A stretch of DNA of 64,000 nt, taken from Mixia osmundae IAM 14324 (taxonomy: Eukaryota; Basidiomycota; Mixiomycetes; Mixiales; Mixiaceae). This document shows, piece after piece, positions 20,801 through 32,980 of the stretch (its first letter is position 1; each line of letters begins with the position of its first letter). A model generated the notes under the pieces. The model worked only from the letters and a program-made list of their open reading frames with translations. It was not told the origin of the DNA and searched no databases. Where the stretch lies: positions 372,001-436,000 of the forward strand of contig NW_014575554.1 of the NCBI RefSeq assembly GCF_000708205.1. The letters are read 5' to 3'. Both the position numbers and the translations under genes were made by a program.

Positions 20801-23800
20801 ATTTCAGCAAGATAACTGGGCTCAAATATCTCAACATTTCCAACAACAAGTTTGACACATTTCCACCCGTTATCGCATCTCTCGTCTCACTCGTAGACTT
20901 GGACGTCTCCTTCAATCTTTTGACGGAGTTGCCAGAGAGCATGGCAGATCTGCTGCAGCTGCAGCGCCTGATTATAAGCGGCAATGCCATCGCACGCTTA
21001 CCGGCATCGTTTGCAAAGCTTGTCGAATTGCGCGAGTTAGACTGTCGACGGAACATACTCGAGGATCTGTCCGTGTTGGCTGGCATGCCAAAACTCGAGA
21101 CTCTGCGATGTGAGCACAATCAGATCACATCCCTCAGCTTGGACTCGCCCGCAATGCTTGCGTTGGAAGCTGCCCATAATGCCATTACGAAGATTGCGCT
21201 CGTCCAGATGGCTTCCAGCCTTACTTCTATCAATCTGTCGCATGCCAAGCTGACGAGTCTGGACGACATATTCTTCCGGGAGCTGAAGTCGCTCACTGCG
21301 CTCGTCCTCGATAACAACCAACTCAAGACCTTGTCAGAGTCATTGACTGAACTCGAGCGACTTGCAAGCTTCTCTTGCCGCAACAATCTGCTCGAGGCAT
21401 TGCCTGAGTCTATTGGCAATCTAGTGCATTTGACGCATCTCGACGTATCGCGCAATGATCTGTCAGCGCTGCCCTCATCCATCTGGCTATGCCCTGAGAT
21501 TGTCTCGCTGACTGCGTGCTCCAATCTATTGACGACCCTGCCGGATGTACCATCGCCAGTCGAAGCAGAGGGCGAACGGAAGCAAAGTGTCGCCGCGGGC
21601 GGCCGAGAAAAGCCCCCTATGGCACTCTCGCTGCAGAAGCTGTATCTTGCCGACAATCAGCTTCCTGACGGAACCTTGGCGGCAGTTGCTACCATCTCCG
21701 AGCTGCGCGTGCTCAACTTATCCTTCAACGAGATCTATGAGCTGAAGCGAGGAAGTCTGTCCAAGCTGAAACTCCTCGAAGAACTCTATCTTAGCGGCAA
21801 CGAACTCACGACACTCCCAGAAGAAGATTTTGCCCGTTTGACTGATTTGCGCATCCTCTTCCTCAACGGCAACAAGCTACAAACGTTACCGGCCGAGCTT
21901 GGAGAGATTACGCGTCTTGAGGCGCTCGACGTAGGTAATAACATGCTGAAGTACAACATCGCCAATTGGAGCTATGATTGGAATTGGTGCGGCACACCTC
22001 AAGTTCGCTTACTATCACTGATATTTCTTCAGGAATTGGAATCTCGAGCTTCGGTATCTCAATTTATCAGGCAATCAACGCCTGGAGATCAAGCCAGCAG
22101 ACGTACGGGCGATGCAAGCGCAAGACGGGCTGTCTGCAGCCAAGAGACGCAATCTCAGCAACTTCAACGCACTCCGCAAGCTGCGCATCCTCGGTCTGAT
22201 TGACGTGACGCTTACCATACCGGTCATTCCTGACGACACTGAAGATCGGCGCGTGCGAACGTCGTTATCAGAGATCAATCAGATGGCATATGGCATCGCT
22301 GATACCCTTGGCAAAGCGCATAGTCTTGGTATGGCCGATCTCGTCGTCCCACGTTTCCGAGGAAAGGAAGACGAGGCGCTCTTCGGTCTTTTCGATGGGA
22401 GAGTGCACACAAACACCGGTGGTTGTCGCCTGGCCAAATATCTGCAAGACTGCTTCGCTGCGTCAATGTCCTTCGAACTCAATAAGCTTCGCGAGGGCGA
22501 GTCAGTGGAAGAGGCAATGCGGAGGACCTTTCTTAATATCAATCGGGACTATGGCAACATTTTGCAGCCGCTCTTTGATATCAAGCGCAAAGAGTCTGGC
22601 GACAATGCCGGCGATCGCGCACTTGCCGTCGGAACCAGCGCAGCGGACGTTCGCAGTGGTGCATCGGCAGTCGTGGCCTACATCAGCAAAAAGCAGCTTG
22701 TCGTGGCTAATGTCGGTGACGCGCTAGCTGTGATATCTGGTCGATCAGGATCAGCGCGAGTCTTGTCCGCCCACCACACGCCGATGGACCCGGCAGAAAC
22801 AGCGAATATCCGCGCCGCAGAAGGCTGGGTCTCTCCTAAGGGACTCGTCAACGATGAAGTCGAAGTGTCGCGATCTTTTGGCTGCTTCCATGTCTTCCCA
22901 GCGATCAGCGTTCGTCCTGCTGTTTTCACTGTCGACCTTGCAGACACCGACGACTTTGTCATTCTTGCCAATCGTGGTCTTTGGGACTATATGTCTTATC
23001 AAGGCGCAGTGGATGTTGCTCGTAGCGAGCGGGCAGATCCGATGCTGGCTGCCCAGAAGCTCCGAGATCTTGCGATTGGCTATGGATCGAATCAAAACAT
23101 CATGGTCATGGTAGTGTCGGTCGGCGATCTCTTCAAGCAGAAGAAGCCACTGTCGCGCGGCATTGGTGGCGCACAAGCTGCCGGTGATGACGATTATCAG
23201 ACTGAGCGCAGACGTCGAGGCTTTGGCAACGCGCCAGGCGAGCGCTACCTGACTTTGCTTGATCGTGAGGTGCCACCACCTGTGGGAACGCTCGCCTTGG
23301 TCTTCACCGATATCGTCAATTCGACGTCGCTCTGGGAGACGAATCCGGGTATGCAGATGGCCATGCGCATGCACAATCAGCTCTTGCGTCGTCAGCTGCG
23401 CGCTATCGGAGGCTACGAAGTCAAGACGGAAGGCGATGCATTCATGGTCTCTTTTCCGACTATATCAGCCGCCATGCTGTGGTGCTTCACCGTCCAGCTC
23501 GAGCTTTTGCGAGAAGACTGGCCAACATCAATTTTGAATAGTGAGGATGGCAAGGAGGTGCTTGGCGCCAACGGAGAGATGCTCTACCGCGGTCTATCGG
23601 TTCGCATGGGCATTCACTGGGGTCAGCCGGTATGCGAGGCAGATCCCATCACCCGTCGCATGGACTACTTTGGCCCTATGGTGAATCGATCCGCTCGTAT
23701 CGGCGCCGTCGCCGATGGCGGTCAGATTGTCGCGTCCGCAGATGCTATCGAGCTCATCAAAGCGATGATCGATCCCTCAGATCTCATTGACGCGCGTAAT

Positions 23801-24439
23801 GGGTCCGAAGAAGATGGAGACTGGCAATCAAATCTTGACGAGAAGTCTCAGCGCGACATTCTTGCCATCCGAAAGATGGGCTTCGGCATTACCGAGCTTG
23901 GCGATCGCCGTCTCAAAGGCCTAGAGACGCCCGAATTCTTGTCCCTGATCTATCCCAAGGAGCTTGCGAATCGAATCAAAAGTGTCAGTGCTGGCCAGCT
24001 TGGTGCGAGCAGCAAACCTGCCGAGATCTATGATCCTATTCCACAAATCATCGACGTCAATCATGTTCGCCAACTTGCTTTTATCTGCTTGCGCCTCGAA
24101 GCACTGTCGGCAGGCAATGCGCCCGAGGCACAGACGGCTTTCATGAGCCTGCCTGTTGGCGCCTCGCCTCTCGTCGGCGTCAATAGCCGCGATCATTTCC
24201 ACTACAAGACCCGAGTCCACCCTCACTTGTTGACGTATCCGACACGAGCAGATGCAACAGACGAGGAACTTCTTGCCGTTGTCGAATCGTTGCTTGTCCG
24301 AATCGAAAATGTCCTGGCGACCTACACGTTACGGCAATTGGGACCCTATGCCGACGTGCTCAGCGTCCTGTCGGAGCTCACGCGGCAGGATCCGAAGTAT
24401 GTCTTGCACGCTTTGTCACTCTTTGCACAGACTGCATGA
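17869..24439 (+). CDS. UAC1: adenylate cyclase (RA-LRR-PP2C-class III cyclase)
   Basis: Makes cAMP from ATP to activate protein kinase A in nutrient sensing, morphogenesis and, in plant pathogens, virulence. From the ATG at 17869 the protein is about 2,110 residues. Order: a long Ser-rich N-terminal region with acidic and basic patches; a Ras-association domain (FTIRVYKADQVHATISAPVS to LEQAGYADIDRPEDLGRED); about 20 leucine-rich repeats (from YRHAHEIVSLNLSRNPKI to LRYLNLSGNQRLEIKPADV); a PP2C-like domain (ALFGLFDGRVHTNTGGCRLA, VAYISKKQLVVANVGDALAV); and a class III catalytic domain with metal-binding LVFTDIVNSTSLWE, GDAFMVSFPT, and MDYFGPMVNRSARI. Introns: 19016-19065, 19980-20026, 20187-20234, 20399-20445, 21987-22032, all 46-50 nt and phase-consistent. 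The domain order is that of fungal Ras/G-protein-regulated cyclases (yeast Cyr1, Ustilago Uac1). Its stop lies 41 nt from the convergent GT2 stop. Confidence 0.96.
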
Positions 24440-24480
24440 TTTGTAACAACAAACATCTCTAGACTTCGTGTTGTAAGGTT

Positions 24481-25949
24481 TCATATCCCTCGAAAAGTAG
24501 CAGTGTCCGTTAATTCGATGGGACTCTCTTCGCTTGCGGTCAGTTCGTGAGCTAGCTGGACTGATTGAGGAGCCGCGTCGTCATTTTCAGAGTGCCTGGT
24601 GCCCCAAGCCACCTGCTCACACTGGTCAGTGCGGAGATGACGGGACGAGGAGGATCGCATACCTCGTGCAAAGTGAAGAGCGCATAGATCTTCATGGCTG
24701 CGAAGTAGTAGCCAAAGATGAGCCAGACGGGGACATAAATCAGATGTGTTGGGTGCCGGTACAGATGGGGTATGAGCTTAGCAGTGCGGGTGATGTGCAA
24801 CCAGACAAGATACGATATGAGGATGTTCCAGGTCGGCAGGTGATAGGCGTCAGGCCCTGGATCTCGCTTGCTCTTTATGCAGAGATAGATGACAAGGCAA
24901 GGACCGATCCAAAGTGTGACTGGATTGAGAAATTTGTCAATCATGGTATACGTCGTGTAAGGATGGCGAGACCAGATGTAGCGTTCGACAAAGACAGACT
25001 TGAAATCCGATCGCCAGGTGTTTCGCGTCCATCGCAAGACTTGCTTGAGAAAGCGCCAGTCGGGTCTCATCGTACTCTGGAGTTCTGTGGCGGAAGAGCA
25101 TTGGACATAAGTCTTCCAGCCATGGCTGACCATCCAGCGAGTGAGGAACTTATCATCGCCAGAATTGAGCGGGTATTTGCCCAGCCAGAGCTCATTGGTG
25201 AATTCACGCAGGAATTCCGGATCTTTGAGTATCTCGGTACGATAGGCAGCAGTGCGACCTGACAGGCACGGCACACCGCCATCGATGTGAGTCGAAGCGG
25301 AGATCTCTATGTTGCGGATCGACAGACGGAAAGCAGCCAAGACTTCCCAGACTGTCATGTGGTTGCCGACCGACTTGACGACCTGGGAGGTGCCAACACC
25401 GCCAATAGACGCATGCTCGAAGCAAGCTAAGATGTGGTCAAGCATGTGTCTCGGCCAGAGCGCGTCATCATCTGAAAAGACGACAATGTCTGTCGATGCA
25501 GCGGCTATGCCGTGAGCCATCTGGAGACGTTTGTTTGCCCTGTCGATCGAGAGCACCGAGATCTGCGTCGACGGTTCCTTTCCGTCCGCCTCAGGTTTGA
25601 TGTCGACAGCTGCGGACGCGCTCGACTGGACATGCTGCCAGGTCTGCTGGATCTGACCAGCCATCTCTTGCATGGCCTCTACACGGGAGTTCTCGGTGAC
25701 GATGATGATCTGGTACGGACGGTTGGCCAACCAAGTAAGGGCGGCTCGGGCGAGGCTTTGCTCCGTATCGATTGTGGGCACGATGATGGTGACATCGCGC
25801 TCGGGTGTATAGGTGCGCTCTGCAGGCAGTGGTATGGGGCGATAGGAGGCCCATGCTAGCAGTCGGATGACGAACCACAAGTAACGGTAGAAGCCGATGA
25901 CGCCTAGTGGCACAAAGACGGGCAAATGATCCGATGTGAGGTACAGCAT
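24481..25949 (-). CDS. GT2 polysaccharide synthase, hyaluronan-synthase-like (Cps1 type)
   Basis: Processive membrane glycosyltransferase family 2, related to fungal Cps1/hyaluronan-synthase-like proteins. N-terminal membrane helix (PLGVIGFYRYLWFVIRLLAW), then the GT-A core: DVTIIVPTIDTEQSLARAAL, the DxD-type VVFSDDDALWP, the catalytic GDDKFLTRWMVSHGW, and the product-binding QVLRWTRNTWRS motif. C-terminal membrane segments follow (LWIGPCLVIYLCI, TWNILISYLVWLHI, LIYVPVWLIFGYYFAAMKI). A short terminal intron (about 24688-24648) changes the end to LFTLHECEQVAWGTRHSEND, giving the family's WGTR motif and a stop at 24481. The first ATG in frame is at 25949. It diverges from the thioesterase-like gene at 26156. 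Confidence 0.87.
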
Positions 25950-26155
25950 CACGCGAGTCGTGCACGCCCAGGGCGGCGAGCGCGCTGTGGACGGACGTCA
26001 ACGCTCTTCAAATGGTCCGGGTCGACAGGACTGCCCGAGCATGATGACCTTCTTGAGCTTACCTCAGTCTGCGGCGGCGGCGACTTTTCCGGTTTTGCCA
26101 GCGCGCGCGTCTTTGTGCTTTGGCTAGCCGCAACAACCGGCTGACTCCGAACAAG

Positions 26156-27234
26156 ATGCCGACGCTCGGCCAGATAGCCCTCAAGGCAGTCCGGCCTAAT
26201 CAAGAGCTGGCAGTCTCCTATGCACTCCTTGCTGCCGTCCTGCGTCGGCGGAGATACACCCGCAGCGAAGTTATCGCCTTGTTCTTGTTATCACTCAATT
26301 GGCCCAACCTGCCCTTTGTATGGCACGTGCGGATGTTCATTCGTGTGCCGCTCTTCAGGCTACGGGTATGGCTGTATGCCAACGGATGGCTGAGCCCACC
26401 CAAACGGAGTCTGAGCCTCGGTCTCCACGGTAGAGAGCATGCACTGGCGGCGATAGGTCGTTCGCCCTGGGCCCTGCGCAACAGCTTCTCTCGATATGCA
26501 GGCTGGGCTGGCATAGACTGGAACAACCACCTCTCCAATTCTTCGTACGCGACCTCGTTAGACAACGCACGCATGCGCCATCTGATCATGGTCTGGGGAT
26601 CCTGTCTACGCTTCGACGGCGTCGCGTTCGCCCTTGCTGGCACAGAGTTTGAGTACATACGGGAGGTACCCATGCTAGAATCTTACGAAGTCGAAACGCA
26701 TATCCTCACTTGGGAGGACAAATTCGTGAGCAGTCGTTGTGGTTTCGGGGGCGTGCTAACGAACGCGCGCAGGCTTACCTGTTGCACCGCTGGCTTATCA
26801 AACCCTCGGGCAAGGACCCCAACGAGATCAAGGGCACGCGAACGGGCAAGCGTGCGACAGTGGCAGCCATCGGGCTTTCGAAGATCTGCTTCTCGGTCAG
26901 CACCGTGCCACATCCCAACGCGCCCGATCAGAGCAAACGTCGAGTACGCCAGACAGCTCATCCCGGCCGCGTATTTGCATTGTCTGGCTACGGCACATCA
27001 GTCTCCAATTGGTCCCTAGCTAAAGATTTGCGAAAAGCGAAGCAAAGCCGACAATGGCTGGCGGGTCATCCTAACACGATAGCACCTACCGATATTGGCG
27101 ATGGTCAGCTAGCCTTTGAGCAGAAGCGAGCAAGACTCGCAGAGATCCTGTCTAGGCTCGCCGGTGGTGACCGTAGTGTCTGGCGTGAGCTGCTGAAAGC
27201 TTCAGACGAGGACGAGGCGTTGTGCGCAATTTAA
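26156..27234 (+). CDS. THEM6-like hotdog thioesterase family protein
   Basis: Resembles the THEM6/acyl-CoA thioesterase-like group. It starts at 26156 (MPTLGQIALKAVRPNQELAV), with two basic/hydrophobic N-terminal stretches (SYALLAAVLRRRRYTRSEVI, LFLLSLNWPNLPFVWHVRMF) that may anchor it in a membrane. The hotdog core includes the landmark WAGIDWNNHLSNSSYATSLD with NARMRHLIMVWGSC, and VETHILTWEDKF. A 47-nt intron (26727-26773) joins WEDKF to AYLLHRWLIKPSGKDPN. The C-tail has TVAAIGLSKICFSV and ends SDEDEALCAI. The D-x-N-x-H motif region fits the hotdog active site. Substrate is unknown; a role in acyl-lipid metabolism is inference. Confidence 0.75.
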
Positions 27235-27332
27235 GTTACGCCGATCCCGTCGACCCGCCAGATAGATAATCTGGATCGTATGGTTCTGCTTGTTGCACAT
27301 GTTCTCACTGCGCGCTCCTACTCAATCGCAAT

Positions 27333-28401
27333 ATGGTCTTGGCAAGAGTGTGTCAGCTCGTTGGAGCATTGATCCTCGCACAGTTTGCCTGGCGTATTGC
27401 TAACGCAATCTATATGTACTTCATCCGAGCCCCAGACTTGCCGACTTATCTCTACCCCTCCACAAGTGGCGTACGCCCGTGGGCACTCGTTACGGGCTCA
27501 TCAGATGGCATAGGCAAAGCGATCGCTTCACAACTCTATCAGGCTGGCTTTTCTGTCTACCTTCATGGTCGCAATGCCGATAAGCTTGAGCTTGTCAAGA
27601 AGGAGATACTCAGCCTGCCCGCGAATTCTGTACAGACGCTCAGCAATGCTGCACATGACGTGAAGATATGGATCCAAGATGCAGCTGCAGCGGAGATTGA
27701 CTACGACAACTTTGCGCGCACTATCAGCACGCTGCACCTCACGGTGGTTGTCCACAACGTGGGCGGCTCGGAGGCGTACACCAAGCCATTCCATGCACAA
27801 ACTCAGCAAGAGCTCGACAAGATCATCAACATCAATGCACGCTGGCTCACTCAGCTCACACGCGTCCTCATCCCGATCCTGAACTCCGTTGACGGACCGA
27901 AGCTCATGGTCAACATTGGCTCTTTTGTACGTCCGCCACATCGTGCATGTATGCAGCGAGGCTGACTGGCAAACATGGCAGGCCGGCAGCTTTACTGCGT
28001 ACCTCTATCGCATAAGTTGCTCGGGCCCCTGCTGACCATTGCGCAGGCCGTATCTGGCAGCATACTGCGGCAGCAAAGCATTCGTTCGTATCTTCACTCG
28101 CACAATGTGCGCGGACAACGACTTTATGCGAAACATCGGCAAAGGTGCAAAGCATCCGATCAGGTATCAACACATTGGTGTCGGCAGTGTACGCTCGGGC
28201 ACGAACCTCGCCGAGATAGGATTTGGTGTGCCCGAAGCCAGAGACTTTGCCCGAGACCTGCTGCGTCACATGGGCGGACCCGATCGCGACTTCGCTGCCA
28301 GTCCTGCGCAAGCTCTGCAGGAATTCATGATCAAATGTTTGCCGCAACAGACCGCCGAGCTGGCGATCGGTAAGGTTATGCGCCAGCAATACAAGTATTG
28401 A
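27333..28401 (+). CDS. ER short-chain dehydrogenase (HSD17B12/Ybr159-like)
   Basis: Short-chain reductase of the 17-beta-HSD12/very-long-chain 3-ketoacyl-CoA reductase group, with N-terminal membrane segment (VCQLVGALILAQFAWRIANA). Cofactor site PWALVTGSSDGIGKAIASQL (T-G-x3-G-x-G), VVVHNVGGSEAYTKPF (the N-x-G region), NINARWLTQLTRVLIPILN, then two introns (about 27929-27980 and 28001-28046) giving GSFAGSFTAPYLAAYCGSKA with the catalytic Y-x-x-x-K (YCGSK). The C-terminal part contains HIGVGSVRSGTNLAEIGFGV and ends MRQQYKY at 28401. Length is about 320 residues, as in Ybr159. The substrate could be 3-ketoacyl-CoA of fatty-acid elongation; other reductases of this group exist, so specificity is uncertain. 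Its stop is next to the convergent stop at 28403. Confidence 0.83.
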
Positions 28402-28402
28402 G

Positions 28403-30613
28403 TCAAGCGTGTCCGCCGACGAGCCCAGCTAGCGTACGTGCTGCTGAGCGCAGTGAAGGCTGCGGTGATTCGATGCAGGTATTGAGGGCACTGAGGAGCT
28501 TTTCGCGCGCATCTTGCGGCAATGGGGTGCTGCTCCCAGCAATAGCGAGCGACAACAGATTGCAGCTTGTTGCCCTGACTTCTTCTGGACTATTTGTGTC
28601 GCTCACAAAGTCAGACAAGAGATCGAACGAGCTTTGCGCGCTTCTGCTGCTAGTTGCAGCTCGCGTGTTGATCAGCAAGATTTGCATGTCCTCTTGTAAT
28701 GCCTTTGCACTTGCGAGCATGATGAGAGCATTCGCAGCTTCGAGAATCAGGCTTGGGAATCCTGCGCTACAGTGCAGCATGTCGATCATATACACGAGCA
28801 CAGGTGGCTTTGCGAGCTCGGCACGTGCTTCTGAAACGAAACCTCCTTCTGTTGCGCTCGAGAAGATGGACTGAATCGCTTGGGCAACAGCCCGAAAGCT
28901 CTCGAGCCGCAATTTGGGAACGTCTGTTTGAGCGTTGAATGCCATGACGGCGTCGAGATGGTACATGGCGAGCAGTGCGGCTGATTGAACTGTCCATCGA
29001 CATTCTGTCTCAGTGCTGAACAATCGCTCTGTCAGATCCCTGACCTTGTTTTGTGCAGCATAACCGCAGGAAACCCAGCGCGACGTCTTGCAAAGGCTGT
29101 GCGAGTCTGAAAGTGTCTGATAGCAGAGTAGCAGCACCCTCGAGATTGGCTCGCGTGCCGAGTTGCGCTCGTAAAGCAGCTGAACACACATCAGATCGGT
29201 GAGAATGCTTAGGAGAGCGCGCACGAGCTACGGCAAGACGGCGCAAGAGACCCATGGCACCGTAGCAGAGCTGCAGCGACGGCGTAGCTGGATCGATGCC
29301 GACTGCTAGCAGTCGTTGTACACTATCCAATAATCCGTCTAGGCTCGCAATCAGCGACGAGCGTTCTTCTGCGAGCAACGATCAGCAGCGCAAGCGGATC
29401 CACAGCGGACCTACCTGTCTTTGCGCAGTTGGCGAGAATGAGGAGCGCGCAGCTAGCGAGCTCGTTTGCAGATGCGGCACCGACAGTCTGCGCCTGCTGC
29501 TTGTAGCTTGAGATCCAAGGCAGAATTTCAAGGCCAAGCGAATTAGGGTCGAAACGAGCGCAAGCATCTTCGCTGGCCAACGCTACAAGGACCTTGATGA
29601 GTCCTTCGCGAAGCGCTTGGGTTGATTTTCCCAGCTGCTCAGCCAGGGTTTGCTGCGCGCACAGACATGACAGGCGATGCAGAGCTCTAGCAAGTGTGAC
29701 GGGTTGCTCGGAAGTCGCAAGCTCAGCGAGCAGGCGCGCCGACTGTTCAGTGCTTGCCTCGACAATCTGAGTAAGCTCTAGTGGTACCTCGAGGTGATCC
29801 TCTGATAGGCTCGATGCAGGCAAGAGATTGATGCGTGCGATCAAACCGGCAACGACTTGCACTATCGGTATGGCGTTCCTTCGAGGTTCTGCCTTGAGGT
29901 CAGTACGTCTTATGAGCATCTCGGTGTACCTTACCTTCCGAGAACACATCGGACACAATGCTGCAGATCCAAAGCGGCAATGGCTCCGGCGTAGCATCGC
30001 TCGCAAGTAAAGTGAGCATCGCGTCGAGACAATTATCTGATCGGCTTCTCGCGGCCAACGCATCTTGCGCAGGTGCTGCTGAATAGTATGAGCAATATCA
30101 GTGAACGAAGCGCGCACACTTGCCATAGTCGAGGGTCAAATTGAGCAGAATGCCAACAGACGTTCTTTGAGCCGCTAGCGCGTCTATGCTCGCCGGCTGG
30201 TCAAGGAGCATGAAGGGCGATATGCACGACAACACATCGTTGTCGAGCAAATGTTGTCTGTTGACGTCTGTGCGTACACACAGCTCAGCAGGTGCTTAGG
30301 GGATGCATTGGCGCGCTTGCCATTGTCGATGCAATAATTGCCAAGCACACGAAGCAGCTGCCCTTCTGCTCTTGCTCTTGGCTCAACTTCGGCTGCCGTG
30401 TGCCTGCGAAGGTGATGAATGACGGTCTCCACGAGGGTCGTAGAAGCAGAAGCAGCTCTCGTGCTCACTAGACTTACTTTTAAGCCATATGATCACGCGA
30501 TGGCCAGCGTGCTTACCTTGCGCAAGCTCGCTGGCAAGTCGCTCAGCAATCTCGCTAGCATCCTGCCACTTCTCACCCTCCAATGCCACCCGCAGAGCAT
30601 CGACCTCGTTCAT
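28403..30613 (-). CDS. SmgGDS/RAP1GDS1-like armadillo-repeat protein
   Basis: Helical-repeat protein resembling the small-GTPase chaperone/GDP dissociation stimulator SmgGDS. It starts MNEVDALRVALEGEKWQD at 30613 (an in-frame ATG at 30652 is alternative). Landmarks are QLLRVLGNYCIDNGKRANAS, QRTSVGILLNLTLDY, and after an intron AAPAQDALAARSRSDNCLDA, matching the 'G-N-x-C-x-D-N-x-x-N-R' and 'Y-x-P-A-Q' pieces of the family. Later exons give VVAGLIARINLLPASSLSED, ARALHRLSCLCAQQTLAEQL, PSLQLCYGAMGLLRRLAVA and the end SLRSAARTLAGLVGGHA. The intron at 30123-30079 (45 nt) begins GCAAGT, a GC-AG intron. At least seven exons. In animals the family handles Rho/Ras GTPases; the fungal role is not well defined. 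Confidence 0.65.
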
Positions 30614-30680
30614 TTCGCATCTATGACGACACGCGACCGCGACATGCTCCATCGATCCCTCCCTGGCATCCTCGACGGAG

Positions 30681-31213
30681 ATGCACTTCGATCTCGGCTA
30701 CACCTCGCCCATCAATCCCGCCGGAGCAGAGCCTAAGCTCTCCGTCTCTCAAGTCTGGAAGGGGCTTGTCCAGAAATGCAGAGCGCCCCAGGCATTCGTG
30801 CCGGCCATCAGCGAATGCGAGATTCTCTCAGAGGATGACAACGGCCTCAAGCGGATGGTCACTTTTCAAGCTGGCTTCGGGCCTCCAGCTGGCAAAGTCG
30901 AGGAGCACATCACCTTTCAGCATGAGCTGCGGGTGGGCACTTGCGGACTATACAGTCGCCCGAGCTCATGACAGTGAGACAGGCTGACTTCTTGATGGTC
31001 GGCAAAGGCAGTCAGATCAGCAACATCATCACGCCTGGCAGCGGCGAGAGCGATCTGTACCTCACCTACACCTTTTCGTTCAACGAGCCCACGATCGAGC
31101 CCGGCACACCGGAGGCAGAAGCAAAGCTCAAGCAATACACTGAGCAAGCCAAAGGCGTCGTACCCCGCAGTGTTGATGAGATCCGCGACATGGTCAAGCA
31201 AGGCAAGATATAG
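30681..31213 (+). CDS. DUF1857 (AtaL-like, START/SRPBCC fold) protein
   Basis: Small soluble protein of the DUF1857/AtaL-like family, part of the SRPBCC ligand-binding superfamily. It starts MHFDLGYTSPINPAGAEPKL at 30681, continues SVSQVWKGLVQKCRAPQAFV and PAISECEILSEDDNGLKRMV, and after an intron of 50 nt (about 30933-30982) reads ADFLMVGKGSQISNIITPGS and SDLYLTYTFSFNEPTIEPGT to the C-terminal DMVKQGKI. The 'L-x-x-x-Q-V-W-x-G-L' start, the V-E-E-H-I strand and the 'D-L-x-L-T-Y' strand match the family. About 160 residues. Ligand and function are unknown. Its ATG lies 68 bp (or 29 bp, if the upstream ATG is used) from the divergent SmgGDS-like start. Confidence 0.78.
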
Positions 31214-31300
31214 CATCACATGCAACTCGAAACGAGGTGCAGAAGAAGTACAGCAACGTCTACTGGGTATAGGGTGGTGCCTCGATGTATTATATGGAAA

Positions 31301-32980
31301 TCACATATGCGAAAGGACGGTCCTCATGCCGTCTGAATCGACGATGAGAGCCTGCCCATGATTGTAGCCTCGGCAGAGTGTGATGGCCTCGTCTACGATG
31401 CCGCACTCTTTGAGGTAGCGCACGATCGATACCGGATCGATCAGAAAATCAGAGTCGCCCAGAACGATGTGCAGATTCTCTGGCGAGACGTCGGGCAGCT
31501 CATGCTCCCACAGGAGCATATCGGTCCATTGGAAATCCCGTCCGATCGTATGCGCCTGTACGGACATCAGCTCTGTCTGATCAACGGCTAGGCCAAAAGT
31601 AGGACGTACATTGCCGAGTTCGCGCGCGACAAAGTAGCCGAGCAGAACCTGAAGGCCAGTTTGCCAGGGCTTGTACACAAAAGTGTAGCAGACGTCGGCC
31701 TCGTGTAGCAACAGAGACACAGGGTCCACGAGCACGGTGCGCGTGCACAGTTCGGGTGCGCCTCGCAGCAGCCAGCCCAGGACCATAGTGCCATTGCTAT
31801 GAGCTACGACGGTCATCTTCTTGATGTCCATACGAGCGCAGATATCCTTGATGGCGGCGACATGCTCGTGCTTGTCCGGAGGACTGAGGAAGCGAGGATG
31901 CCAGATGAGTGCAGAGATGTTGGGCTGAAGCAAGATGATGACTTCTTTATCTGAACGCGCCAGATGCCGCAGGAATTCGACTGCAAGCTGCCGTCAGCGG
32001 GATCACAAATCAAAGGCTTAGGAATGTACCGTATTGACCAAGCCCAATACCGAGGCCATGCAAGAAGCAAACGGGAAGCTTGCGCTTTTCGACGCCCGGC
32101 GCATCTGAGGACGTGGCCGGCTTGACGAGGAATTCGAGACCGTGGCTGTGACGGAATCGGAAGCCTCGGAAGAGCACGAGCCAGGCGTACATTCTATGAG
32201 AGCATGTCAGTCTCGGTCTGAGAACACTGAAAACAAAACATACAAGAGAGTGACGCTGCTGCAGACGACATAGTAACCCAGGGGGCGGCTCATGACTTGC
32301 AACTTATCGAGAGTGAGCTTGAGGCACCGTATGTCAGGATTGTAGCCCGGCGGCACTCGACTTTTCAGTCTGGGCTGAACCCAAGTGAGCGTCTCCTCGA
32401 TCAAGCGCATCGTCTGCGGATCCTTGCGAGCATCTTCGAGCGTCACACCGCCCATAGCCCATGCCAGCCATTCCCTGACATTGTCCTCTCTGATGGACGA
32501 GTACGGCGCGCCTGCGAACCAGCTGCGAAGCTTCTTTCTGAGCTGAGCAGCAGACTCGTCCGTGACCTTTGTAAAGTCTGGCTCCGTCGTTCTCGGTCTG
32601 CGGCCATTGACTGTCTCTTTCTGGATACCAGTAGACAAGCATTCGAGCAAGATGCCTCTGATGTGCGCCTCATCTAGCTGAACGGGCTGGGCAGGTTGAT
32701 TACCCTTCCAGCAAAGGTACTGATAGAACAGCGAGAAGAGGGCTTCACAGATGGCGTGGTAGAAGCAAAAGGTATAGAAAGCATTGTGCGGAGCTGCCCG
32801 ATTAGGCGAAATGAAAAAGTGCCAGCCAAGGAAGAGCCAGCATGCAGGTGTGATTGCCCAGACGAAGCCGGCAGGGAATATGCAGGTGACGTAGAAGCCT
32901 AGCGTCTTGTGATGGCCGGCAACGAATTCATCGTCATGAGTATAGATGATAGGCGATTCTCTCTTGTCGTGCCCGTTCAT
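31301..32980 (-). CDS. membrane-anchored alpha/beta hydrolase
   Basis: Alpha/beta hydrolase with an N-terminal membrane region. It starts MNGHDKRESPIIYTHDDEFV at 32980, has hydrophobic segments (LGFYVTCIFPAGFVWAITPA, TFCFYHAICEALFSLFYQYL and LGYYVVCSSVTLLYVLFSVF), and joins to RMYAWLVLFRGFRFRHSHGL. The hydrolase core has the oxyanion block VCFLHGLGIGLGQY, then VEFLRHLARSDKEVIILLQP, nucleophile elbow VAHSNGTMVLGWLLRG (G-x-S-x-G variant with Ser in H-S-N-G), the acidic residue region VLGDSDFLIDPVSIVRYLKE and the final His in YNHGQALIVDSDG. Introns lie near 32215-32190 and 32030-31980. The substrate is unknown; a lipid is likely given the membrane anchor. Confidence 0.8.
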
